DNA from: Parablautia muri
GTDB taxonomy: Bacteria > Bacillota > Clostridia > Lachnospirales > Lachnospiraceae
DNA length: 64,000 bases
Assembly: GCF_009917485.1 (NCBI RefSeq)
Contig: NZ_QZDT01000005.1
Span: 62,001 to 126,000 of the forward strand
Direction of reading: 5' to 3'
Below, piece by piece: positions 15,767 through 24,024 of this stretch. The notes beneath the pieces were generated by a model. It was given only the letters and a program-made list of their open reading frames with translations. It was not told where the DNA came from and did no database searches. Each line of letters begins with the position of its first letter. Within the stretch, counting starts at the first letter, position 1. The position numbers and the translations under genes were made by a program.

Positions 15767-17182
15767 TTATTTCATATCAAGTTTAAATCCAAAATACCGG
15801 ATTGCGTTATTATAAGAAATTCCTTTTACAATCTGGGCAAGCTTCTTCATGTCCTTGGGATACTCGCCGTTTTCCACCCATCCGCCAATCAAATCACACA
15901 TAATCCTTCTGAAATACTCATGTCTCGGATAGGAAAGAAAGCTTCTGGAATCTGTAAGCATTCCATTGAAATTGCCCAAAAGACTTAAGTTTGCAAGGGA
16001 GGTCATCTGCTTTATCATACCGGTTTTATTGTCATTAAACCACCATGCCGATCCCTGCTGGATTTTTCCAATCATATCCCCATTCTGGAAACAGCCAAGG
16101 ATCGTGCCAAGGGCCTCATCATCATTGGGATTCAAGCTGTACAAAATTGTCTTGGGCATATTCCCTGTCTCACTTAGCGCATTTAAAAAGTCTGCGGTCT
16201 CGCTGGAGGGCGCATAATTATTGATACAGTCATAGCCTGTATCCGGTCCCAGCTTTTCATACATTTTTTTATTGTTGTCACGCTTGCATCCATAATGGAG
16301 CTGCATAGCCCAGCCAAGCCTTGCATATTCTCCTGCCACAAAAATCATAAATTCTGTTTTAAATTTCAGTTCTTCTTCCCTGGAAATTTCTTCTCCGCTA
16401 AGGCGCTTTGCAAAAATTGCTTCTATCTCCTCCTTCGAAGCAGGGTTATACATCACATATTCCAAAGCATGGTCTGACGCACGACACCCATAGCTGTCAA
16501 AGAAATCCATACGCTTAATCAAGGCCTTTTTCAAATCTTCAAATGATTGAATTTCCATGTCCGCTGCCTTGCCTAACTTTACAAGATATGCTGCATAGTC
16601 CGGTTTCTCAAGGTTCATGGCCTTATCCGGGCGCCATGCGGGAAGCACCTGTACCTGAAAGCTGTCATCTTCCGCAATTATTTTGTGCCATCTCAGATCA
16701 TCCGCCGGATCATCTGTGGTACAGATCAACGTCACGTTGGACTGTCGAATCAGATTGCGGACGCTCATGGAATCCTCCTTAAGCTTGCTGTTGCACAGAT
16801 TCCACACTTCCTCCGCCGTATCTGCTCCTAACACCCCATGATATTCAAAATATCTCTGCAGTTCCAAATGGCTCCAATGGAACAGCGGATTTCCGATGGC
16901 TTTATCTAAAGTTTCCGCCCATTTCTGAAATTTCTCACGGTCCGGTGCATCCCCTGTAATATAATATTCATCCACGCCGTTTGAGCGCATCTGGCGCCAT
17001 TTGTAATGATCGCCTCCTAACCAAACCTGGGTGATATTTTCAAATTTTCTGTCCTCGGCGATTTCCTGAGGATTAATATGACAATGATAGTCCAAAACAG
17101 GCACCTTTGCTGCAAAATCGTGGTACAACTCCTGTGCGGTCTGCGTACCCAGCAAAAAATCTTTTCCCATAAATTCCTTCAT
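15767..17182 (-). CDS. uxaC: Glucuronate/galacturonate isomerase
   Basis: 471 aa, the usual UxaC length. It isomerises D-glucuronate to D-fructuronate and D-galacturonate to D-tagaturonate. Typical motifs are VLDYHCHINPQEIAEDRKF near the N-terminus (metal-site His-x-His), TTDDPADDL in the middle, and QQGSAWWFNDNKTGM and LTDSRSFLSYPRHEYFRR near the C-terminus. It is the last gene of the lacI-dctPQM-uxaC strand, separated from dctM by the 37-bp array. The downstream enzymes of the same pathway, uxaB and uxaA, lie on the divergent strand. Confidence 0.96.
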   Translation of the reverse strand: MKEFMGKDFLLGTQTAQELYHDFAAKVPVLDYHCHINPQEIAEDRKFENITQVWLGGDHYKWRQMRSNGVDEYYITGDAPDREKFQKWAETLDKAIGNPLFHWSHLELQRYFEYHGVLGADTAEEVWNLCNSKLKEDSMSVRNLIRQSNVTLICTTDDPADDLRWHKIIAEDDSFQVQVLPAWRPDKAMNLEKPDYAAYLVKLGKAADMEIQSFEDLKKALIKRMDFFDSYGCRASDHALEYVMYNPASKEEIEAIFAKRLSGEEISREEELKFKTEFMIFVAGEYARLGWAMQLHYGCKRDNNKKMYEKLGPDTGYDCINNYAPSSETADFLNALSETGNMPKTILYSLNPNDDEALGTILGCFQNGDMIGKIQQGSAWWFNDNKTGMIKQMTSLANLSLLGNFNGMLTDSRSFLSYPRHEYFRRIMCDLIGGWVENGEYPKDMKKLAQIVKGISYNNAIRYFGFKLDMK

Positions 17183-17286
17183 GTTTCAAACACCTCCATA
17201 TTTTTATCGTTTTCATTCCTACCGCCTGATGTAGCAATCACTCTATTTAACAACGGATATGTCACAAAGCATAACATCCGTTGTTA

Positions 17287-18100
17287 CAATAAACTGACTT
17301 ACAAAGCGTGACAGCGTTTGTTTCAATAAGCTGGCTCGCAAAGCGTGACAGCGTTTGTTTCAATAAGCTGGCTCGCAAAGCGTGACAGCGTTTGTTTCAA
17401 TAAGCTGGCTCGCAAAACGTGACAGCGTTTGTTTCAATAAGCTGGCTCGCAAAGCGTGACAGCGTTTGTTTCAATAAGCTGGCTCGCAAAACGTGACAGC
17501 GTTTGTTTCAATAAGCTGGCTCGCAAAGCGTGACAGCGTTTGTTTCAATAAGCTGGCTCGCAAAGCGTGACAGCGTTTGTTTCAATAAGCTGGCTCGCAA
17601 AGCGTGACAGCGTTTGTTTCAATAAGCTGGCTCGCAAAACGTGACAGCGTTTGTTTCAATAAGCTGGCTCGCAAAGCGTGACAGCGTTTGTTTCAATAAG
17701 CTGGCTCGCAAAACGTGACAGCGTTTGTTTCAATAAGCTGGCTCGCAAAGCGTGACAGCGTTTGTTTCAATAAGCTGGCTCGCAAAGCGTGACAGCGTTT
17801 GTTTCAATAAGCTGGCTCGCAAAACGTGACAGCGTTTGTTTCAATAAGCTGGCTCGCAAAGCGTGACAGCGTTTGTTTCAATAAGCTGGCTCGCAAAACG
17901 TGACAGCGTTTGTTTCAATAAGCTGGCTCGCAAAGCGTGACAGCGTTTGTTTCAATAAGCTGGCTCGCAAAACGTGACAGCGTTTGTTTCAATAAGCTGG
18001 CTCGCAAAGCGTGACAGCGTTTGTTTCAATAAGCTGGCTCGCAAAGCGTGACAGCGTTTGTTTCAATAAGCTGGCTCGCAAAGCGTGACAGCGTTTGTTT
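17287..18100. repeat. 22-copy tandem array of a 37-bp hairpin repeat
   Basis: Exactly 22 head-to-tail units of 37 bp with no spacers. Unit 1 (17287-17323) is diverged; the other 21 differ only at unit position 20, G or A (CGCAAAGCG versus CGCAAAACG). The order of that base is GGGAGAGGGAGAGGAGAGAGGG, showing that blocks of units were duplicated together. In the minus sense each unit can form GCTGTCACGC-TTT-GCGAGCCAGC, a 10-bp stem with two mismatches. The array lies inside the likely dctM-uxaC transcript. It is not a CRISPR array. Confidence 0.95.
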
Positions 18101-18102
18101 CT

Positions 18103-18127
18103 CCCCGGCCGGAAACACAGGCCGGGG
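18103..18127 (-). terminator. GC-rich hairpin after dctM
   Basis: CCCCGGCC (18103-18110) pairs perfectly with GGCCGGGG (18120-18127) 8 bp beyond the dctM stop. No T-run follows on the minus strand, so it may stabilise or weakly terminate the mRNA rather than end it, leaving uxaC in the operon. Confidence 0.5.
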
Positions 18128-18134
18128 AACGAAT

Positions 18135-19442
18135 TTATACATATCCTAACAGACCCGGCAGCCACAGGGAAATCTGCGGAATATAAGTTACCAGCAAAAG
18201 CACAATGAAGATTGCCGCAAAGTAAATCAGCAGCTGCTTTATTACCGTCTCAATCTTCACACCGCCCACCTTAACGCCCACAAACAAAGTGGTTCCAACC
18301 GGGGGCGTAATGGTTCCGATACACAAATTGAATATCATCATAATACCGAAATGTACCGTATTCATACCAAGGGCCTGACATACCGGAAGGAATATCGGCG
18401 TAAAAATCAGGCATGCAGGGGTCATGTCCATGAAAGTACCTACAATGAGCAGAATCAGGTTAATCATCAAAAGAATCACGATTTTGCTATTGCTAATGGA
18501 CAAAAGGCCCGAGGAGACCAATGCCGGAATGTTGGTAAACGCCATTACCCATGACATAATACTGGAAACACCAATCAGAAATATGATGATGCCTGTCATC
18601 TCCGCGCTTTCCTTTAAAATCTGCGGTAAATCTGAAATTTTAATGGATTTGTAGAAAAACAGGGACAAAATCAGGCTGTAAACCACCGCAACCACGGATC
18701 CTTCCGTTGCCGTAAAGATACCGCCTATGATTCCGCCTATTACAATGATAATCAGCAAAAGGCAGGGCAGCGCCTGGATAAAGATATCCCATTTTTCTTT
18801 GGCAGTAAAGTTTGTATTACTTCTGTACCCGCGTTTTTTTGCAATAATAAAGATCACCAGCATACAGGCAAGGCCCCATAAAAATCCGGGAATATATCCT
18901 GCCATAAAAAGCGCTGCCACGGAAGTTCCGCCACTGACCAATGAAAAAGTAATCATAACATTGCTGGGCGGAATCAAAAGCCCTGTGGGCGCTGTTGCTA
19001 TGTTAGCTGCCGCCGAAAAGTTGGGATCATATCCCTCCTCCTTCTCAATAGGTCCAATGATGGAACCCATTGCGGAAGCCGCCGCCGTACCGGAACCTGA
19101 AATCGCTCCAAAGAGCATGTTGGCTAACACATTGGTCTGCGCAAGAGCGCCGGGTGTACGCCCTGTAACCACCTTTGCAAGGTTAATAAGGCGCACTGCA
19201 ATACCGCCCTTATTCATAATATTACCGGCCAAAATGAAAAACGGAATCGCTAAAAGGCTGAACACCGATATACCCGAAAAGATTCTCTGGGCTCCTGTCA
19301 GCACGGCAACCTCCGTATCCATAATCGGCAGGATGGCGCACACGGAAGATATGCCCAGCGCCACCGCAATCGGAACGCCGGCAATCAAAAGCACCGCCAG
19401 CACGATTAATATAATAAGTCCACATACTAATGCTATATTCAT
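18135..19442 (-). CDS. dctM: TRAP transporter large permease (DctM family)
   Basis: 435 aa, strongly hydrophobic, with about 12 membrane segments. DctM hallmarks are IPFFILAGNIMNKGGIA, AISGSGTAAASAMGSI and TAPTGLLIPPSNVMITFSL. The start at 19442 (MNIALVCGLIIL) has AGGAGG 7 nt upstream; the frame is open to 19463. With DctQ and DctP it forms a sodium-driven TRAP importer. The surrounding uxa genes make hexuronate the likely substrate (inference). Confidence 0.92.
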   Translation of the reverse strand: MNIALVCGLIILIVLAVLLIAGVPIAVALGISSVCAILPIMDTEVAVLTGAQRIFSGISVFSLLAIPFFILAGNIMNKGGIAVRLINLAKVVTGRTPGALAQTNVLANMLFGAISGSGTAAASAMGSIIGPIEKEEGYDPNFSAAANIATAPTGLLIPPSNVMITFSLVSGGTSVAALFMAGYIPGFLWGLACMLVIFIIAKKRGYRSNTNFTAKEKWDIFIQALPCLLLIIIVIGGIIGGIFTATEGSVVAVVYSLILSLFFYKSIKISDLPQILKESAEMTGIIIFLIGVSSIMSWVMAFTNIPALVSSGLLSISNSKIVILLMINLILLIVGTFMDMTPACLIFTPIFLPVCQALGMNTVHFGIMMIFNLCIGTITPPVGTTLFVGVKVGGVKIETVIKQLLIYFAAIFIVLLLVTYIPQISLWLPGLLGYV

Positions 19443-19522
19443 ATTTACACCTCCTGCATACAACAGGCAAAGCCTATTGTTATGTACCGCGAGCTATGTC
19501 TGCGATACTACGTTAACAGATT

Positions 19523-19544
19523 GTTTGGAAAGAAATTTCCAAAC
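19523..19544. other. Hairpin between dctQ and dctM
   Basis: GTTTGGAAA-GAAA-TTTCCAAAC is a perfect 9-bp stem with a 4-nt loop in the 122-bp gap after dctQ. It is probably a transcript-processing or differential-stability stem, as no T-run follows. Confidence 0.4.
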
Positions 19545-19564
19545 TTTCCTATTCCTTCTTTTTC

Positions 19565-20068
19565 CTATTCTTTCACTTCCCGCTGCTGTCTTTCCACTCC
19601 TGTTACCAAATCCACCAGATTCAGAATAGAATAAACTACAATCAGGACGCCTGAAAGAGGAATAATGGTATACACCACGCCCATAGGTATTCCAAGAGAA
19701 GCAGTTGACTGAGTCATCGTAAGGTCCATAATGGTTACGCCGCCGTAAATCATTACGCTGCCTGCCAACAGGACAATCAAAATCTCACTGATGATATTTA
19801 AAATCTTCTGACCGGCTTTTCCCAGCTTATCCGCCGCAAAGCCCATTCTCATATGATCTCTTTTTCCAAATACATATGCGCTTGCAAGCAGCGCCATCCA
19901 GGTAAAGCTGTATGTAAGCAGCTCCTCCGATACGGTGCTTGGCCTTCTGAAGATAAAACGGGTCAAAATCTGGTAGGTTCCAATCACCACCATAGCCGCG
20001 AAAATCACAGCGCATGCGGAGCTTAATACAAGGTCTATCCCCTTGCGAATCTTGTGTAACACTTCCAT
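19565..20068 (-). CDS. dctQ: TRAP transporter small permease (DctQ family)
   Basis: 167 aa with four membrane segments. The family motif region is RFIFRRPSTVSEELLTYSFT in the first loop, followed by FGKRDHMRMGF. The start MEVLHKIRKGID at 20068 has AAGGAGG 8-9 nt upstream and lies 13 bp after the dctP stop; the frame is open further to 20089 without support. It pairs with DctM in the membrane. Confidence 0.9.
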   Translation of the reverse strand: MEVLHKIRKGIDLVLSSACAVIFAAMVVIGTYQILTRFIFRRPSTVSEELLTYSFTWMALLASAYVFGKRDHMRMGFAADKLGKAGQKILNIISEILIVLLAGSVMIYGGVTIMDLTMTQSTASLGIPMGVVYTIIPLSGVLIVVYSILNLVDLVTGVERQQREVKE

Positions 20069-20081
20069 TCTATTTTCCTCC

Positions 20082-21104
20082 TTATGCATATTTTTTGTTT
20101 ATTTCCTGGATATGGTCGTAAAGCTCTCTTATGTTAGGATTATCATCCAGCATTTCCTGCTGCACCTCGGAAACCTTATCCTGAAAGACCCCTACATCCA
20201 CCTCTATAAATTCCACGCCCATATCGTTTATGGCAATCTGCTTTGCCGCCTCCACCTGCTCATCCCAGTAGAGCATCTCCTCCTGGGTAGAAATCAAAGC
20301 CGCATCCAAAAAAACTTGATATTCCTCATCGCTTAAGCCCTCTAAAAATTTCAGATTGCCGATAAGCATATCCGGAACCATCTGGTGCTTATTATAAGAA
20401 TAATACTTTGCAACTTCGCCGTGTTTGTTGTTTGTAAGCGCCAGCTCGTTATTTTCCGCCCCGTCAATAACGCCCTGCTGGATTGCCGTATACACCTCTC
20501 CAAAGCTCATGGGGGACGCCGCCGCCCCAAAGGCATTGGCCATATTTACGCTGGCCGGACTTTGCTGCACACGCATCTTAAGGCCCTTTAAATCATCCGG
20601 CGTATAAATCGGTTTCTTTGCATAAAAGCTTCTTGTGCCCGCATTGTACCAGGTAAGCACCCGGAAACCTGCCGCATTGGTCGATTCGTAAACCTGCTGC
20701 ATATAGTCCACATCATTCATAACCTCATGGTAAGCCTCCTCGGATGTAAACAGGTAAGGCATACTGAATACTTCATATACATCCGCAAAGTTTTCCAGAT
20801 TGGCCGTTCCCGCCACTACAAAGTCGATTGCTCCTGTCTGGGTCAGCTCAATAGCTTTCTGGGCTCCCCCCAAAAGCTCATTGGGGTAAATCTGTACCTC
20901 ATACTTATCCCCCAAATTTTCTTCAATATACTCTTTAAATTTTAATAGCCCAAGGTGCTCCGGATGCGTCTCGGACTGTGCATGGGAAATACGGATAATC
21001 CGTTTTCCGCTTTTAATGGAAGCGCAGCCGGTAAGCCCGGTCAGGCATCCCACTAAAAGACTTGCACTAAGAACCAGCGCTCCTATCTTTTTCAAACTTT
21101 TCAT
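20082..21104 (-). CDS. dctP: TRAP transporter solute-binding lipoprotein (DctP family)
   Basis: 340 aa. The start MKSLKKIGALVLS at 21104 gives a clean lipoprotein signal with lipobox LTGC, so the mature protein is tethered outside the membrane. DctP features include ETHPEHLGLLKFKEYIEE, YPNELLGGAQKAIELTQTGA, the substrate-carboxylate-binding arginine region KGLKMRVQQSPASVNM, and GVIDGAENN. It is the first gene after lacI on this strand and delivers the sugar acid to DctQM. Confidence 0.93.
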   Translation of the reverse strand: MKSLKKIGALVLSASLLVGCLTGLTGCASIKSGKRIIRISHAQSETHPEHLGLLKFKEYIEENLGDKYEVQIYPNELLGGAQKAIELTQTGAIDFVVAGTANLENFADVYEVFSMPYLFTSEEAYHEVMNDVDYMQQVYESTNAAGFRVLTWYNAGTRSFYAKKPIYTPDDLKGLKMRVQQSPASVNMANAFGAAASPMSFGEVYTAIQQGVIDGAENNELALTNNKHGEVAKYYSYNKHQMVPDMLIGNLKFLEGLSDEEYQVFLDAALISTQEEMLYWDEQVEAAKQIAINDMGVEFIEVDVGVFQDKVSEVQQEMLDDNPNIRELYDHIQEINKKYA

Positions 21105-21201
21105 TTTTCCTATTTCCTTTCTTAACATAAGGGCAGTTTGCGACTGCCGCATAAAGGACTGTCTGCAAAACTCATTGCCTTTTTGTAGTATCTTCTAAAA
21201 A

Positions 21202-22206
21202 TCAGAAGTCAGTTGTGTGACGCTTGATCAGATGGCACTTTATCATTGTTTTCTGCCTGATTTTTTCCCCTCCAAGCAGTGACATCATGGAATCAATCGC
21301 GCTCTTACATAGTATTTCTCCTCTGGCATCTACAGTGGTAAGCTCCGGTTCACAACTGATGGAAAGCTCCGAATTGTTATATCCTACGACACTTATCTCC
21401 CCCGGAACGGAAATCCCTCTGGCTCTGGCATATTTCAGGGCGCCAACCGCCATCCCGTCCTCTGTTGCAATTACACTGTCAAATACAAGATTCCTGCATA
21501 ATAATAGCCTGTCTCTGGTCCCATGAATGGAATTTTCCGTATAAAGCCTTAATTCTTCCAAAACAGGCAGACCATGGTTTTTATGGGCATCCTCATATCC
21601 TTTTCGTTTCTGCATTGCGCTGAAAGACTCTGAATTGCTCAGAAAAAGGATTCTCCTTTTCCCTGCAAAGATCAGTTCTTCCGTTGCGTCATATACCGCC
21701 TGATAATCGTCTGCAAGAGTACAGTAAATATTTTCCCCCTCTATATAGCCGTTAATCATAAATACCGGAATTTGTCCCGCCACTTCATTGATATAAGAAG
21801 TTTCCTCGTCCCTGCCCCCTGCATAATTGGAACCAATCAGCACCAAAGCGTCTATTCTTTTTTGTAAAATCAGCTCTACTGCCTGGCGCTTATCTTCCTC
21901 ATCGTAACCGCTGCAATACAAAATACAGTCATAGCCATATCCCCTAAGATTTTTTTCCAGATATGCCACCGCCTTGGCCATGTAGTTATCTGAAACATCA
22001 GGACAAACCAAACCTACCGTTTTCATGGAATTAAGCCCTAACCCTCTGGCAAATACATTGGGCGTATAATGATTTTCTTCCATAACCCTTAGTACCTTCT
22101 CCTTGGTCTTATCATTGACCTTAGAACTGTCGTTGACTACTCTTGATACGGTTGCTATCGATACATCGGCTAATTTCGCAATGTCGTATATATTCACACC
22201 TCTCAC
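21202..22206 (-). CDS. LacI family regulator of hexuronate genes
   Basis: 334 aa. The N-terminal helix-turn-helix is VNIYDIAKLADVSIATVSRV, with the minor-groove hinge FARGLGLN; a periplasmic-binding-protein-like effector domain follows to the end. It lies between the TRAP genes and the divergent uxaA promoter. Two similar palindromes (22226-22245 and 22406-22421) at its own and the uxaA promoter suggest it represses both directions until a hexuronate or pathway intermediate binds (inference). Confidence 0.92.
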   Translation of the reverse strand: MRGVNIYDIAKLADVSIATVSRVVNDSSKVNDKTKEKVLRVMEENHYTPNVFARGLGLNSMKTVGLVCPDVSDNYMAKAVAYLEKNLRGYGYDCILYCSGYDEEDKRQAVELILQKRIDALVLIGSNYAGGRDEETSYINEVAGQIPVFMINGYIEGENIYCTLADDYQAVYDATEELIFAGKRRILFLSNSESFSAMQKRKGYEDAHKNHGLPVLEELRLYTENSIHGTRDRLLLCRNLVFDSVIATEDGMAVGALKYARARGISVPGEISVVGYNNSELSISCEPELTTVDARGEILCKSAIDSMMSLLGGEKIRQKTMIKCHLIKRHTTDF

Positions 22207-22225
22207 TTCTTCCCTTCTGTTCTCG

Positions 22226-22279
22226 AAGTGTAAGCCCTTACACTTGTATTTATTATATCATGAAATCGTAGATTATCAA
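22226..22279 (-). promoter_or_regulatory. lacI-TRAP promoter with LacI-type operator
   Basis: On the minus strand, -35 TTGATA (22274-22279) and -10 TATAAT (22252-22257) with 16-nt spacing. The perfect palindrome AAGTGTAAG-CC-CTTACACTT (22226-22245) lies over the expected start point. The core TGTAAG-CC-CTTACA is shared with the operator at uxaA. Confidence 0.8.
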
Positions 22280-22374
22280 CTCTGATTCCGCCAGCGTTTT
22301 TTACGATTTTCCGAACTATTTTTTGTCTATTTCGCTGATTTTGTATTTTGATTGATAATTTTTCAGATTATGCA

Positions 22375-22421
22375 TTGACGGAATTTCCTTTTGGGTGTAA
22401 CTTTTATGTAAGCCCTTACAT
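22375..22421 (+). promoter_or_regulatory. uxaAB promoter with LacI-type operator
   Basis: Candidate -35 TTGACG (22375-22380) and weak -10 TAACTT (22398-22403), 17-nt spacing, followed directly by ATGTAAG-CC-CTTACAT (22406-22421). The operator core matches the one at the lacI promoter, which supports a shared regulator. Confidence 0.7.
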
Positions 22422-22491
22422 CACTGTAAAAACAAGCTTATTTGCGCCAGCACCCACGTTTTTAGGCGTTGGCTACATGGAGGTTTTATAT

Positions 22492-23973
22492 ATGGAAGTT
22501 TTTCTTAAGATTCACCCGGATGATAAGGTGGCAGTGGCATTGAAACCACTTTCAAAGGGAACTGTTCTTACTGTGGACGGCAGCCTCGTCACCTTATCTG
22601 AGGATATTCCCCAGGGACACAAATTTGCCCTTTTCCCCATAAAGGCAAACGAACCGGTGATAAAATATGGTTCTCCCATTGGCATTGCCAAGGAGGATAT
22701 CTGTGCAGGCGCCTGGATTCATACCCATAACATGAAAACCGGTCTTGGGGACTTGCTCACTTACACGTATCAGCCTGTAGATACCACACTGGCGCCTACC
22801 GCGCCTGAGTCCTTTCAAGGCTACAGGAGAAAAGACGGATCGGTGGGTGTAAGAAATGAAATCTGGATCATCCCTACGGTAGGTTGTGTCAACAATATAG
22901 CCACCGCCATTGAGCGGCAGGCACAACAGCTCCTGCAGGGTACCATTGACGCCATCGCAGCTTTTCCGCATCCTTACGGATGTTCCCAGATGGGGGATGA
23001 CCAGGAGCATACCCGCCGGATTTTAGCTGACTTAATCAATCATCCCAATGCTGGCGGGGTTTTGGTATTAGGTCTTGGCTGTGAAAACAGCAACATTGAG
23101 GAGCTGAAAAAATATATTGGCTCCTATGATGAAGACCGGGTAAAATTTCTGGTTTCCCAGGAATCTGAAAATGAGGTGGAGGATGGTCTTAAATTAGTGG
23201 AATCTCTGGCCGCATATGCCGGCGCTTTCCAAAGAGAACCTATCAGCTGCAGCGAATTGATTATTGGTATGAAATGCGGCGGCTCCGATGGGTTATCCGG
23301 CATCACTGCCAACCCTGCCGTTGGACGTTTTTCCGACCTGCTGATTTCAAAGGGCGGCACCACTATCCTGACGGAGGTTCCTGAAATGTTTGGAGCGGAA
23401 ACATTGCTTATGAACCGCTGCGCCAATGAAGCATTATTTGAAAAGACCGTATCCCTGATCAATGACTTTAAAAATTATTTTACCAGCCATAACCAGACAA
23501 TTTATGAAAACCCCTCTCCTGGTAATAAAAAGGGCGGAATTTCCACCCTTGAGGATAAGTCCATGGGATGTACCCAAAAATCCGGCTCTGCGCCGGTAAA
23601 AGGTGTGCTTTCTTATGGCGAGAGAGTCTGCCAAAAGGGGCTCAACCTCTTAAGCGCCCCCGGCAACGATTTGGTTGCCTCTACGGCACTGGCCGCTTCC
23701 GGCGCGCACATTGTCCTTTTTACCACAGGCAGGGGAACCCCTTTTGCTTCTCCGGTTCCCACTGTTAAAATTTCCAGCAATACGTCTCTTTATGAGCGCA
23801 AAAAAAACTGGATCGATTTCAACTGCGGTTCCCTGGTAGACGGAAAACCTATGCAGCAGCTTGGGCAGGAGCTTTTTGATTATGTAGTAAGCGTAGCTTC
23901 GGGACAAAAGGTAAAGGCGGAGGAAGCCGGATACCATGACATGGCTATCTTCAAACAGGGCGTGACGCTTTAA
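22492..23973 (+). CDS. uxaA: Altronate dehydratase
   Basis: 493 aa, matching full-length UxaA. It dehydrates D-altronate to 2-keto-3-deoxygluconate. An N-terminal SAF-like domain (FLKIHPDDKVAVALKPLSKG) precedes the catalytic region with FPHPYGCSQMGDDQEHTRR, LGLGCENSNIEE, GMKCGGSDGLSGITANPAVG and LTEVPEMFGAE. The start at 22492 has GGAGG 8 nt upstream; the frame is open to 22348 but that stretch contains the operator. uxaB follows after 51 bp. Confidence 0.95.
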   Translation: MEVFLKIHPDDKVAVALKPLSKGTVLTVDGSLVTLSEDIPQGHKFALFPIKANEPVIKYGSPIGIAKEDICAGAWIHTHNMKTGLGDLLTYTYQPVDTTLAPTAPESFQGYRRKDGSVGVRNEIWIIPTVGCVNNIATAIERQAQQLLQGTIDAIAAFPHPYGCSQMGDDQEHTRRILADLINHPNAGGVLVLGLGCENSNIEELKKYIGSYDEDRVKFLVSQESENEVEDGLKLVESLAAYAGAFQREPISCSELIIGMKCGGSDGLSGITANPAVGRFSDLLISKGGTTILTEVPEMFGAETLLMNRCANEALFEKTVSLINDFKNYFTSHNQTIYENPSPGNKKGGISTLEDKSMGCTQKSGSAPVKGVLSYGERVCQKGLNLLSAPGNDLVASTALAASGAHIVLFTTGRGTPFASPVPTVKISSNTSLYERKKNWIDFNCGSLVDGKPMQQLGQELFDYVVSVASGQKVKAEEAGYHDMAIFKQGVTL

Positions 23974-24024
23974 AGGAAACCTGAAATATGAAATCATGAT
24001 AAAAAAGAAAGGGATTGTATCAAT

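Noticed and set aside
17287-18100. CRISPR array
   Set aside because: The 37-bp units are directly contiguous; there are no unique spacers and no cas genes in the window.
18727-19629. 300-aa plus-strand ORF
   Set aside because: It is the antisense shadow of dctM and dctQ and lacks recognisable motifs.
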